From an uncultured Granulosicoccaceae bacterium (GTDB lineage: Bacteria > Pseudomonadota > Gammaproteobacteria > Granulosicoccales > Granulosicoccaceae), in the NCBI GenBank assembly GCA_938005265.1, contig CALLOA010000149.1:1-64000 (forward strand): 64,000 nucleotides of DNA, given 5' to 3'. This document shows, one piece after another, positions 45,733-54,230 of the stretch (positions are counted from its first letter, which is position 1; the number at the start of each line of letters is the position of its first letter). The position numbers and the translations under genes were made by a program. The notes beneath the pieces were generated by a model, which ran no database searches, was not told where the DNA came from, and saw only the letters and a program-made list of their open reading frames with translations.

Positions 45733-46331
45733 TCTGCAAGTATTCGCCTGAGTTTCGCAGGCTAGTTACGAGCCACTAGCCTGATCGAATGCTGAGCCAG
45801 CTCAACCTATGGCTGGCCTTTGCACACTCGCTTAACAGCCGCGCCCAACCGGGGGGCGATATGGCTTTCCTGTCCTGCAAAATGACGAAAACTTCAGCAA
45901 TTACGGAGCATTGCTAACACGTCAGCACCGTTTGCTTCCTTGCTTGCATGGTCTGCTCTTCTACTCCCCTCTCCTTCATAAATAAGTACCCATCAGTTGG
46001 CAAAGTCGAGTACCGTTGATCGTGCGCTGTTGTACGGGCAAAGAAATATTCCCGCCCATCCACCCGATTCGTGGTAGCCGCAAGTACATTACTGTTCAGT
46101 ACTAATTCAGGATCCGGTGATTAGGATGCACTGAGTATTCGTTTCAATGTGACAATAATTGTTAGGCTACACTTGCTAAAGACCTAAAATTTGAACCTGA
46201 CATTCTGAGAGCTGCAACGTTTACTACCGTACAGCTGGCAAGTGATCTGAAAAAAAGCACTAAATATAAAATCAAGAATATCCGACCAAGAATATCCGAC
46301 CAAGAATTCTGATTAATAGGGAGAAAGACGA
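45733..46331. other. Intergenic region of about 600 bp with tandem repeat, no gene seen
   Basis: Between gnd and a lipoprotein gene. A weak hairpin GCCAGC/GCTGGC at 45796-45817 followed by CTTTG may act as gnd terminator. A 14-bp tandem repeat is at 46273-46314. No coding frame with a ribosome binding site and no tRNA was seen. Confidence 0.5.
46273..46314. repeat. Tandem repeat of a 14-bp unit, two exact copies and one diverged
   Basis: CAAGAATATCCGAC occurs twice, followed by CAAGAATTCTGATT. The array ends 18 bp before the lipoprotein ATG, so it lies in the 5' untranslated region or overlaps the promoter; GGGAG of the ribosome binding site follows it. Confidence 0.93.
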
Positions 46332-47804
46332 ATGAAGATGGCAGTTCACACACTAAACAGGCACAACCCTGCAAGGCGCACTACTGATGTTTCGCCCGCC
46401 AGCATCGTAGCCGCTGCAATATCTATAGTATTGCTCAGTGCTTGCAGCAGCTCGGACAATGATGGACCCGACAACGAAACACCGGTGATACTTAGCAGCA
46501 CAACCGATGAACTGAAAACCAGTGCCATCAATGCATCGGGCAGAAGCCTCGGCAGCACATTGTCCGGCATACAACAATTGGCATCAGATGAAAGCGCTGA
46601 TAACGATCTTTCACAGGGTGACAACCCGGCACAGCAGTTTGTCGCCTCAACGCTGGCTCTGGGTGATGACGGCAATGCGGTCACTACACGTGAAGATAAT
46701 CGCGTAACGATCGATCCGGATGAGAGTCAATTGTGCGCCGAAGAATTTGCGGGCACAGTAGATATCAACGAAGACCAGCAACGCTGTGAAACCCTTCTTG
46801 CAGATTTGACTGTAGAGTTACTGGCCAGCGGTGAAGAAACCGGAACGATTACCTACCTTTTTCAGGAGAATCCGGTTATCAGCCTTGGATACGGCGGTGG
46901 TGTTGACAGTCTGGCAGTTAATTTGGGTGGATTAAAAATCTTTGCAGATGCAAGTGACGCACTCGATCCCGATTCTTTTGGCGAAGCCAGCACCCCCGAC
47001 AACATGAGCGGAGAAATCTCCTTTACTGCAACCAATACCAGCAATGCTGCCGGTGAAGAAGCAGGCTCTATCGCTATCGCGATTACCCAGCCCGTCTCTA
47101 TCAACAGTGCCGATACAGATTTGTCACTGGGAAACGGTGAACTTTTCTCTCTCAGCGCTGATTCAGCCAGCGGCAGTGGCGAGTTAAGTTTCGACGTTGG
47201 TGCCATAGCAGCGACAGCACCATTCAGGGACCAGGATATAGCGAGTATCAATCTCGATGGCTTCACTGGCAGTGCGCGTCTGGATCTGGGGGAAACCGCA
47301 GCCGACGCCCCGGCTACATTCACCGTAAGCAATCTTGGCCTGGCTCGCGGCCCCTTACAGATGAACATCAATAATCAACAAGCATTACAAATGACTATGG
47401 AAACTTTCGGGTTTACTGTATCAGCCGGGAGCAGTAGCCTGACTGACAACGACCAGGCCGCAGTACAAATCAACAACACCATGGACATCAGCCTGATGCT
47501 TAACAATGCAGCCGGCCTGGATTTGGATGCCAGCCCGTCTTTTCAAGCAATGCTGTCATTGCAAGCGGCAGACGGCACAGTGATAGGCGACGGTGGTGAA
47601 GGATTTGATGCCCCGGATATCAGGGTCATTCAGGGTGGACCCTTCATGCTTGCACTCAGTGCATCAGACGATGAAAACTCAGAGGAATTGTCGTTCACAG
47701 TAAACGCAGGCGAGTGTTTGTTTTTGCAGCAAAGTGAAACTAACGACTCTGCTACTGGAGAAACTGTAGTTGACTCAGAGCAACGCGTTGAGCCTTGCCC
47801 TTGA
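46332..47804 (+). CDS. Secreted lipoprotein of unknown function
   Basis: A 490-residue protein. The N-terminal signal contains the lipobox LLSAC at about residues 34-38, followed by SSSDNDG, a linker typical of lipoproteins. The mature protein is acidic and rich in Ala, Ser, Asp and Gly with regular beta-strand patterns (EISFTATNTSNAAGEEAGSIAI, GSGELSFDVGAIAATAPFRD); cysteines occur in three pairs. No family is recognised. GGGAG lies about 9 nt before the ATG. It is a single-gene unit, convergent with tctA, with a 12-bp hairpin between them. Confidence 0.8.
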   Translation: MKMAVHTLNRHNPARRTTDVSPASIVAAAISIVLLSACSSSDNDGPDNETPVILSSTTDELKTSAINASGRSLGSTLSGIQQLASDESADNDLSQGDNPAQQFVASTLALGDDGNAVTTREDNRVTIDPDESQLCAEEFAGTVDINEDQQRCETLLADLTVELLASGEETGTITYLFQENPVISLGYGGGVDSLAVNLGGLKIFADASDALDPDSFGEASTPDNMSGEISFTATNTSNAAGEEAGSIAIAITQPVSINSADTDLSLGNGELFSLSADSASGSGELSFDVGAIAATAPFRDQDIASINLDGFTGSARLDLGETAADAPATFTVSNLGLARGPLQMNINNQQALQMTMETFGFTVSAGSSSLTDNDQAAVQINNTMDISLMLNNAAGLDLDASPSFQAMLSLQAADGTVIGDGGEGFDAPDIRVIQGGPFMLALSASDDENSEELSFTVNAGECLFLQQSETNDSATGETVVDSEQRVEPCP

Positions 47805-47825
47805 TTGCACACCAATTGAGCCAAA

Positions 47826-47853
47826 CAACAGCAGAGCCTTAGCTCTGCTGTTG
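47826..47853. terminator. Hairpin between convergent genes, probable bidirectional terminator
   Basis: A perfect 12-bp stem CAACAGCAGAGC/GCTCTGCTGTTG with loop CTTA lies between the lipoprotein and tctA stops. Neither side has a long T-run, so termination may be weak or Rho-assisted. Confidence 0.55.
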
Positions 47854-47862
47854 CTGTGACTC

Positions 47863-49371
47863 CTACTCTGGTTGTTGTTGTGGCTGCTTTTTGAAGAACG
47901 CACCGTAGATACTGCCAAGCAACGTCAGTACACCTGCCAGTAACAGCCCAAAAGCAATTGGCCTGTCAAGAAATCCTGAAAATTCGAAATACAGCATTTG
48001 CATGGCTTGTGCAAATGTCTGCTCACCGATCTTGCCGAGTATCAAGCCCAATATAATCCCCGCCACCGAATAACCTGAACGCCTCAGGAAGAAACCTGCG
48101 ACCCCGGCGATGAACATGACAATAATATCGATTGTCAGGCCACGAACCGCATAAGCACCAACCGTAGCCAGCAACAGAATCAATGGAGCAAGAAACTGAA
48201 AAGGTATTCTTAACAGGTTAATGATCGTTTTGGTTTCCATAAAACCAATAAAAATGATCGATAGATTTGCGAAAAACATTGCCGCGAAAACCACCCAGAC
48301 GAGATCAGCGCTGTTTATAAATACTAACGGTCCCGGCTCCATATCGTGCATCTGGAATACTCCGACCATCATTGCTGTTAGCGCACCACCGGGCAGACCT
48401 AGCGCCAGTAGCGGTATCATCGCCGCACCGGTAGCTGCGTTGTTGGCGGTCTCGGACGATATAACACCTTCTATTTTTCCCTTACCAAATTCCATACGGT
48501 CCTTCGACCAGCGCACTGCTTCGTTATACCCCATAAAGGCCGCCAGAGTCGCACCTATGCCGGGCAATATGCCACAAAAGAATCCAATAAATATGGAGCG
48601 GACTACTGCGATTTTATGTGACCAGAGTTCTTTGAAGGTTGGGAAATCCACACTCATCTTGGGCGCTTCATAAGAGCCGGTCACTTTTTTCTCAGCCTGA
48701 ACAAATACTTCAGACACCGCAAAGAAACCGAGGATCATCGGTATAAAGTGAATACCCGCCAACAGGTAGGGCATATCGAAATCATACCGTTCAATACCAC
48801 CAACAGGATCAAGGCCAACCACCGCGATCATCAAACCGATCAGGATGGATAGCCAACCTTTCCACAAGGTTTTAGCGCCTACAGATGCAGCAACAGCCAA
48901 GCCGAAGAACACCAGCGCAAAGGTCTCCGGTGGCCCGAATGCGCGTATCGCCCAGGCAGCCACTGGAACGGTTGCAATCATCATGATGACGGCCGAGACC
49001 GTGCCTCCTATGGCAGAACACATAACAGCCGCACCGACCGCCTTGCCGGCCTGACCTTTTTGCGTCATCGGGTAGCCATCGAAGGCTGTAGGTGCGTTTT
49101 CGGGTGCTCCCGGGATGTTAAAAAGGATGGCGGTAATCGCGCCTCCATAGACCCCCGTACAGTAAATCACTGAGAACAGCATAATGCCGTGTTCGGGTTT
49201 CAGGTGAGCCGTGAAAGGCAGGAGTATAGCTGCCAGGGTCAGCATGCTGACACCGGGTATGGCACCGAATAACATGCCACCAACTACGCCACCAACAAAT
49301 ATCAGGATGCCGATAGGATCACTGAACAGTGTGATCGTACCACCTAGAAAATTATTGAATACCTCTACCAT
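47863..49371 (-). CDS. tctA: Tripartite tricarboxylate transporter, large membrane subunit TctA
   Basis: A 502-residue membrane protein with about eleven helices. Family marks are GAIPGVSMLTLAAILLPFTAHLKPEHGIMLFSVIYCTGVYGGAI, FNIPGAPENAPTAFDGYPMTQKGQAGKAVGAA, GILPGIGATLAAFMGYNEA and SSETANNAATGAAMIPLLALGLPGG. It forms the transport channel with TctB, served by the periplasmic binding protein TctC. The order here on the minus strand is tctC-tctB-tctA. Substrates of such systems are citrate, tartrate or other carboxylates; the specificity cannot be read off. The tail is Gln-rich (KKQPQQQPE). Confidence 0.95.
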   Translation of the reverse strand: MVEVFNNFLGGTITLFSDPIGILIFVGGVVGGMLFGAIPGVSMLTLAAILLPFTAHLKPEHGIMLFSVIYCTGVYGGAITAILFNIPGAPENAPTAFDGYPMTQKGQAGKAVGAAVMCSAIGGTVSAVIMMIATVPVAAWAIRAFGPPETFALVFFGLAVAASVGAKTLWKGWLSILIGLMIAVVGLDPVGGIERYDFDMPYLLAGIHFIPMILGFFAVSEVFVQAEKKVTGSYEAPKMSVDFPTFKELWSHKIAVVRSIFIGFFCGILPGIGATLAAFMGYNEAVRWSKDRMEFGKGKIEGVISSETANNAATGAAMIPLLALGLPGGALTAMMVGVFQMHDMEPGPLVFINSADLVWVVFAAMFFANLSIIFIGFMETKTIINLLRIPFQFLAPLILLLATVGAYAVRGLTIDIIVMFIAGVAGFFLRRSGYSVAGIILGLILGKIGEQTFAQAMQMLYFEFSGFLDRPIAFGLLLAGVLTLLGSIYGAFFKKQPQQQPE

Positions 49372-49427
49372 CGCAAACGATCCGGTAAGCCGTTAGAGAA
49401 AAAAAGGACTAGTTTTTTTAAAGATAA

Positions 49428-50153
49428 CTAAAACTGCAGTATCTTGACCATCCAGGTACCGAAATCATAAAACGGTCTCACGTACCCGGTTGGCAAACCA
49501 ACATACAAAATCACAACGAACATCGTCATCATGATGGTATAAATTCCCATCATCACAGCCCCCATCATGCCTGCGCGTCGTTCTCCCATCAGGAACATAA
49601 TGCCTAATATGAAAACCGGAGCCAAAGCATAAAAGCCCAGATCCTGCATCATTGCAGCAAACAAGACGGGCAAAGCCAACACAGCACCCAGATGATTTCG
49701 CCATGCTGCAATAATAAACAACACAGTAACCACAGCCGCACAAATCAGCTTATAGCGATTCAGTTCGGGCGAACCGACATCAGTTGTACCCGCCAGTATT
49801 TTCGGCAGATTGATATAAACAAAAGGCAGAGCTACCAGAAAAAGCGTGTGCAGATACCATTTCAATCCGCTGCTGTCCGATTCTTCGGCTTGATCAGCAG
49901 TGCTTTCATCCAGCGCTTGGGAAAGCTTGCTCGCTTCATAGCGATTGGCACGAGTGCGATTGAATATGAGCTGCCCGATGGCGGCCAGCGCCATCAAAAC
50001 GATCACAGTTCTAGGCCAGGCTGCAGCCCCGTATCTATAGATTTCAATTTCCTGGTTAAACGAAAACGTCTGAATAAACAGGAACGCAGCCAGGATCAGC
50101 CAGATAGCGGCCTCTACATAGTGGGAAGTTGCTTGCTTATCATTTGAAGACAT
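49428..50153 (-). CDS. tctB: Tripartite tricarboxylate transporter, small membrane subunit TctB
   Basis: A 241-residue membrane protein with four or five helices. The first helix and following loop EAAIWLILAAFLFIQTFSF...GAAAWPRTVIVLMALAAIGQLIF are typical of TctB (conserved Pro-Arg after the first loop). A soluble insert of about 40 residues rich in Ser and Glu (ALDESTADQAEESDSSG) separates helix 2 from the rest and makes it longer than the usual 150-180 residues. It lies 56 bp upstream of tctA. Confidence 0.88.
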   Translation of the reverse strand: MSSNDKQATSHYVEAAIWLILAAFLFIQTFSFNQEIEIYRYGAAAWPRTVIVLMALAAIGQLIFNRTRANRYEASKLSQALDESTADQAEESDSSGLKWYLHTLFLVALPFVYINLPKILAGTTDVGSPELNRYKLICAAVVTVLFIIAAWRNHLGAVLALPVLFAAMMQDLGFYALAPVFILGIMFLMGERRAGMMGAVMMGIYTIMMTMFVVILYVGLPTGYVRPFYDFGTWMVKILQF

Positions 50154-50244
50154 GACTCATCCGAAAGAACAGTGGACTAAACCAGATCAGCTGGACAGCG
50201 TATCTGCAATAACAGTCCTGAAATACCCTGCCCCGAAACAACAA

Positions 50245-50270
50245 AACCCCGATCATGACTGATCAGGGTT
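50245..50270 (-). terminator. Hairpin between tctC and tctB (attenuating terminator)
   Basis: On the minus strand AACCCTGATCA pairs with TGATCGGGGTT (one T-G pair) around loop GTCA, followed by TTGTTGTTT. It lies 31 bp after the tctC stop and would lower expression of tctBA relative to tctC, as expected for a binding protein needed in excess. Confidence 0.7.
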
Positions 50271-50301
50271 CTGTTTTTTTCAGAGCGCCAGACAGGTAAA
50301 C

Positions 50302-51327
50302 CTATTTGACTTCCAGCCCCATGACTTTATAAACATCACGATACTGTGCAACTGTATTGTTGATCAGTTCGATCGAACCGGCAGTGTCACGATAGCTTTC
50401 GATCAGCGTCATGAACTTGGATTCGTTGTAGTCCTGGTAGCTTTGTTCGCAATAAGCTTTCTGGAAAGCCCATTGCAGCCACTTGACACGATCAGCTGGC
50501 GCATCTTTATGCACATAGAAACCACGGAATCGCAGTAGTGGCTCAAAATCCAGACCGGCGTCGACCAGGTTTGGAACATCAGCGAAGGCCTCAGGAGACT
50601 CCTTCAGGATAGTCAGGATCGGCTTGAAGGTGCCTGCGTCAAGGAAATTACGCACATCGCCGGGTTGCTCAAACAATGCGTCAACCTGGCCGCCTGCCAG
50701 GGCACCGTAACGAGGAGCACCTTTGTCAAATGAGATTTGCTGAATCTCCATGCCGGTAGCATCGGTGATGAACTTCATGGTTACACGTTCCATTGAACCT
50801 TCTTTGGAAACGTTAGCTATGGAAGCTTTACCACCTTGCGCTTTAACCCATGCTACAAATGAATCCCAGTCAGTGAAGCGATCTTCTTCAGTGCGGATAT
50901 AGATCTGTGAAAAGGTAATTTGCGAAGTGACCAGGGGAATCAGGTCATCAGCAGGATTCGGGCGACCGGAATCAAGAGCATGTGCGCTAGACGCATCATC
51001 GATGTGCTCAAGGACACTGTACCCATCAGCAGGTGCCGCCATATAGGCAGTCATACCAACAGTACCGGATCCACCGGGCTTGTGATCACGATTGATTGAC
51101 ACTTTGGTGTGGCCGGTTACAGCTTCTGCCATAGCCTGCGCCACCTGCCCGGAACCACCAGCAGGACCATAAGGAACGATCATTGTCAGGGCGCGCTCAG
51201 GAAAACCGCCGGGGCCTTCCATCGTTGCTGGCAGACTGTCTGTCGCACAAGCCGCAAAAACCGAGCTTGCCGAAAACAGTGCTGCACCGGTTACGACACC
51301 GGTTGATACCAGTATTTTTTTAAACAT
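50302..51327 (-). CDS. tctC: Tripartite tricarboxylate transporter substrate-binding protein TctC
   Basis: A 341-residue periplasmic binding protein. Signal peptide is about residues 1-26 (SSVFA/ACATD). The mature protein shows the TctC pattern: FPERALTMIVPYGPAGGSGQVAQAMAEAV, INRDHKPGGSGTVGMTAYMAAPADGYSV, and the C-terminal LQWAFQKAYCEQ. The start at 51327 has GGAGGA 10 nt upstream; that same GGAGGA is part of an upstream in-frame extension, which is rejected. A tyrosine/Asp-containing pocket sequence (EHIDDASSAHALD) replaces the usual STH of other members, so the ligand may differ. Confidence 0.93.
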   Translation of the reverse strand: MFKKILVSTGVVTGAALFSASSVFAACATDSLPATMEGPGGFPERALTMIVPYGPAGGSGQVAQAMAEAVTGHTKVSINRDHKPGGSGTVGMTAYMAAPADGYSVLEHIDDASSAHALDSGRPNPADDLIPLVTSQITFSQIYIRTEEDRFTDWDSFVAWVKAQGGKASIANVSKEGSMERVTMKFITDATGMEIQQISFDKGAPRYGALAGGQVDALFEQPGDVRNFLDAGTFKPILTILKESPEAFADVPNLVDAGLDFEPLLRFRGFYVHKDAPADRVKWLQWAFQKAYCEQSYQDYNESKFMTLIESYRDTAGSIELINNTVAQYRDVYKVMGLEVK

Positions 51328-51496
51328 TTCAGTTATATCCTCCAAGTGGATTTTGAGCCCTCCCTGCCCGTTACTTAATTAGTGTCCTTCAATTAACTAT
51401 TAAAGTTGAGCTTTAATGGTTGCTCCGCAAAAAATTTTCCTCTGCCTTTACTTTCCTTTGCCTTCCCAGGTTACGCCTTTATGGGCTCAGCCATAA

Positions 51497-51524
51497 CAAG
51501 GCACGGATTCCAAGGCACAGATTC
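51497..51524. repeat. Two tandem copies of a 14-bp unit
   Basis: CAAGGCACGGATTC followed by CAAGGCACAGATTC, one mismatch. Confidence 0.9.
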
Positions 51525-51541
51525 GTGCGAGCCAGGCATTA

Positions 51542-51559
51542 TTATCTTCGTTATCTTCG
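51542..51559. repeat. Two exact tandem copies of a 9-bp unit
   Basis: TTATCTTCG is repeated twice, 17 bp after the repeat at 51497-51524. Confidence 0.85.
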
Positions 51560-51696
51560 TGTGGCCTGCCCTGTGACTAACCTGTCAACCTGACCATTGT
51601 GACGCTAACACAATCAGCATTCAACGCCCAACCTGCTGATAATTCTACTCCAACACCGGTCTGGCGCAAATATACCTGAAAATTTGCTGAACTGGT

Positions 51697-52908
51697 TCAG
51701 GTTGCTTGCGGCAACTCCTTCTCAACCCATACATCCACTGACTGAACCACATTATTGCCAAATCCTCCGCGATCCCAGCGTGAAACCAGTGGTTGCACGT
51801 CACCCCGGTCATCAGTCGCGCGACAACGCAGTCTGTAATGTCCCGGTTCAGCCAGCCATTGGCGGCTCCATCCACTCCAGGCATAAGGCTCAGCACTTGG
51901 TACAAGCACAGCCGTCTGCCAATCAAGCTCGGGAATATTGTCGTTGGCTGCAGCTGCAGCATGCGCCACTTTGTTATCAGCAGCGTCAGGCTCTGCGCTG
52001 TTGATTTTTTGTACCGAAACCTCGACCTGCCGAATAGCTCTACCGTTACCCGACCAGGCACGTCCCTGCAATTCAACCGGGCCCGCTGCCAACAGGCGGT
52101 TTCGGCTGTACCAGTCCGGCAATCCCGGCGGCACCATCAGCGATTTCACCCGCATATCCGTCACCGCTGTGCCCTCATCCTGATCAGACTCCCGGTAACG
52201 ATAGGTGTTGACCTGCTGATAGCCCTGAAAAGGCTTGTCTGTAAACCGGATTTCACGCAGCCATTTGACGCTTGCCATGCCATACCAGCCTGGCACTATT
52301 AACCGCAGCGGGAAACCATGCTGAGGCGGCAAAGGCTGCCCGTTGATCTGCCAGGCCAACATGACATCTGAAGCTGCTATTTGCTGCAATGACAGAGCAC
52401 GCTCAAAAGCGTGCAGGTTGCCACCGTCAACGCCTTTATCCGCACCACAAAAAACCACAGTTTCAACACCATCAGGCAGCTCTACATGATCAAGAAGAGC
52501 AGACAGTGGCGTGCCACCCCAACGAGCCGTTCCCACAGCCTCACACGTCCACGGCATGCTACGCCAACGTGGCCGCATTAACGTTCGGCCGTTACCTGCA
52601 CATTCAAGAGTGACTGTACGTTCCTGAAAAGGCAGTTGCCTGAGGTCGCTGAGGCGCAACGTTTGCGGCTTGCCAATTTGCCCACTTAATTGCAAAGACC
52701 AGCTGCTTTCATCGTTTACATAGGGCACATCGAAATGTGACAACAGGTAGTGCATGCCGATCGGTGTGACATCATGGCGCAGCATCTCCAGGTGAATACC
52801 GGAATTACGATTGCCCAGACGCACTTCGGCCTCTGTGTAGTCGTCGGTGCCATGCTGGCGCGGTTCAGGACTAAGAATTGGGTTGGCCTTCAGCTCGTTT
52901 TCTTGCAT
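51697..52908 (-). CDS. Sulfite-oxidase-family molybdopterin enzyme
   Basis: A 403-residue protein with the sulfite oxidase fold. The molybdenum ligand Cys is in TLECAGNGRTL, with neighbouring family segments WGGTPLSALLDHV, GFPLRLIVPGWYGMASVKWLREI (pterin and substrate site) and a C-terminal dimerisation domain (GRAWSGNGRAIRQVEVSV ... GHYRLRCRATDDRGDVQP). It resembles SoxC-type and plant-type enzymes. No Tat or Sec signal is visible from the ATG at 52908, which implies a cytoplasmic protein; a TTG 16 codons upstream would not add a signal either. No cytochrome partner (SorB/SoxD) is adjacent. Substrate could be sulfite or another small anion or organic sulfoxide. Confidence 0.88.
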   Translation of the reverse strand: MQENELKANPILSPEPRQHGTDDYTEAEVRLGNRNSGIHLEMLRHDVTPIGMHYLLSHFDVPYVNDESSWSLQLSGQIGKPQTLRLSDLRQLPFQERTVTLECAGNGRTLMRPRWRSMPWTCEAVGTARWGGTPLSALLDHVELPDGVETVVFCGADKGVDGGNLHAFERALSLQQIAASDVMLAWQINGQPLPPQHGFPLRLIVPGWYGMASVKWLREIRFTDKPFQGYQQVNTYRYRESDQDEGTAVTDMRVKSLMVPPGLPDWYSRNRLLAAGPVELQGRAWSGNGRAIRQVEVSVQKINSAEPDAADNKVAHAAAAANDNIPELDWQTAVLVPSAEPYAWSGWSRQWLAEPGHYRLRCRATDDRGDVQPLVSRWDRGGFGNNVVQSVDVWVEKELPQAT

Positions 52909-53353
52909 TTGAGTGATTCGAATCGCTAGGAATTGTTGGCGTGTCTCATGTTGCAACTTTATTCTTGCTGTCCAATGGAACTTTTTCCGACTTTCAGGAC
53001 TCTCAATTTTTTAGTTCTGAATTTTTAAGAATACATCTACATCGAATACATCTATTCCCCTCTCAAGGATTCCTGCAAGGGCTTACTTTGACAAAAAATT
53101 CAGACCTGAGAAATCTAACACACTAATGCCTGTGTCTAAATAAATCTCAAAGGATCAAGTCAGGAAGGGTATGGCAGAACAGGTGGTATACCGGACAAAA
53201 AAGCTTGCAATCATTGCCAAGCGCAAATGTTCTTCTATCCCGCCTTTACATTAAAATAATTTTCGATCTAATGTCACTCGTCTGGATTAGCATTAAAATT
53301 CAATTTTTGAGCAGATTACGCTCGCAACATTGCACATGAGGAAACGAAATATC
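52909..53353. other. Divergent intergenic region with tandem repeat, no gene seen
   Basis: A 445-bp, A+T-rich gap between divergent genes. It holds the repeat at 53029-53057 and, close to the yceI start, GAGGAAA as ribosome binding site. Short frames within it lack support. Confidence 0.5.
53029..53057. repeat. Two tandem copies of a 14-15-bp unit
   Basis: GAATACATCTACATC is followed directly by GAATACATCTATTC, with two differences at the end. Confidence 0.85.
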
Positions 53354-53968
53354 ATGAAGATCAACACTTTGAAATCTGCAGCATTGGCTTCCACGTTGGC
53401 TATAGCAAGCTCCTTTGCCAGCACTTCACTATTTGCAGAAGGCGACATAAGCGGTGCTGCAGCCGGGGCTTATTCGCTTGACCCAACCCACGCCTATCTC
53501 CAGTTTCAGTACAACCATCTAGGACTATCGAACCCGATTCTCACCTTTGATGACTTTAATATTGACCTCAATCTGGACCCCGCCGACCCGGCAAAATCTA
53601 CGATTGAAGTCAGCATTGTTGCCGACAGTGTGCAAACCGGATCAGACGTGTGGCACGATCACATCACCGGTGAAAAGTGGTTTGACACAGCAAACAACCC
53701 GGAAATGACATTTACCAGCACATCAATCACAGGTTCGGGCGGCAGCTTTCAGGTAACCGGCAACCTTACTATCAAAGGTGAAACCAAGCCGGCAACTCTC
53801 GATGTTGTTATCAATGCTGCCAAGGTACATCCCATGAAAGAAAAGCCAGTAATCGGAATCACAGCTACCGGCAAAGTGGTTCGTTCCGACTGGGGTCTCG
53901 GCGCTAACGCACCCTTTGTTAGCGATGAAGTATTACTGCGCGTTGAAGCGGAATTGATCCAGGGCTAG
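53354..53968 (+). CDS. YceI-family periplasmic protein
   Basis: A 204-residue exported protein with a signal peptide (about 1-29, ending SLFAEG) and a YceI lipocalin-like domain: YSLDPTHAYLQFQYNHLGLSNP, the fold-typical GEKWFDTANNPEMTFTSTSI, and GNLTIKGETKPATLDVVI, FVSDEVLLRVEAEL at the end. YceI proteins bind isoprenoid chains such as ubiquinone precursors in the periplasm. The ATG at 53354 has GAGGAAA about 9 nt upstream; a TTG and an ATG further upstream would weaken the signal. It precedes a cytochrome b561-YceI fusion by 262 bp. Confidence 0.93.
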   Translation: MKINTLKSAALASTLAIASSFASTSLFAEGDISGAAAGAYSLDPTHAYLQFQYNHLGLSNPILTFDDFNIDLNLDPADPAKSTIEVSIVADSVQTGSDVWHDHITGEKWFDTANNPEMTFTSTSITGSGGSFQVTGNLTIKGETKPATLDVVINAAKVHPMKEKPVIGITATGKVVRSDWGLGANAPFVSDEVLLRVEAELIQG

Positions 53969-54230
53969 TTTCGCGTCTTGAAGTTCCAGCGCTGGTTGCC
54001 AATATCAACATTGGCAACCAGCCTGACTAACCTGTCTGCATTACCCACCAAGCAATCTCAAATAACGCGATCGACTGATGATCTTATCTGCTCAATCTCA
54101 TACCTACCCCGCTACTTTCCAAGCAAAGCTGTCAGAACACTGTCAATAGTCAGACCGGCATTGCCACCTGCTCAGCAGTCAGTAATAATTGCAGCAGGAA
54201 TTCATAACGACCTGCGTTGATAACCCGATC

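Larger units (their letters stand above)
51328..51696. other. Intergenic region with two short tandem duplications, no gene seen
   Basis: A 369-bp gap between the sulfite-oxidase-family gene and tctC, both on the minus strand, so it must contain the tct promoter. It carries tandem repeats at 51497-51524 and 51542-51559. No RNA gene or clear terminator was found. Confidence 0.55.

Noticed and set aside
45796-45817. Hairpin after gnd as a firm terminator
   Set aside because: Six-base stem with an eight- to ten-base loop and no real T-run; mentioned only as a weak possibility.
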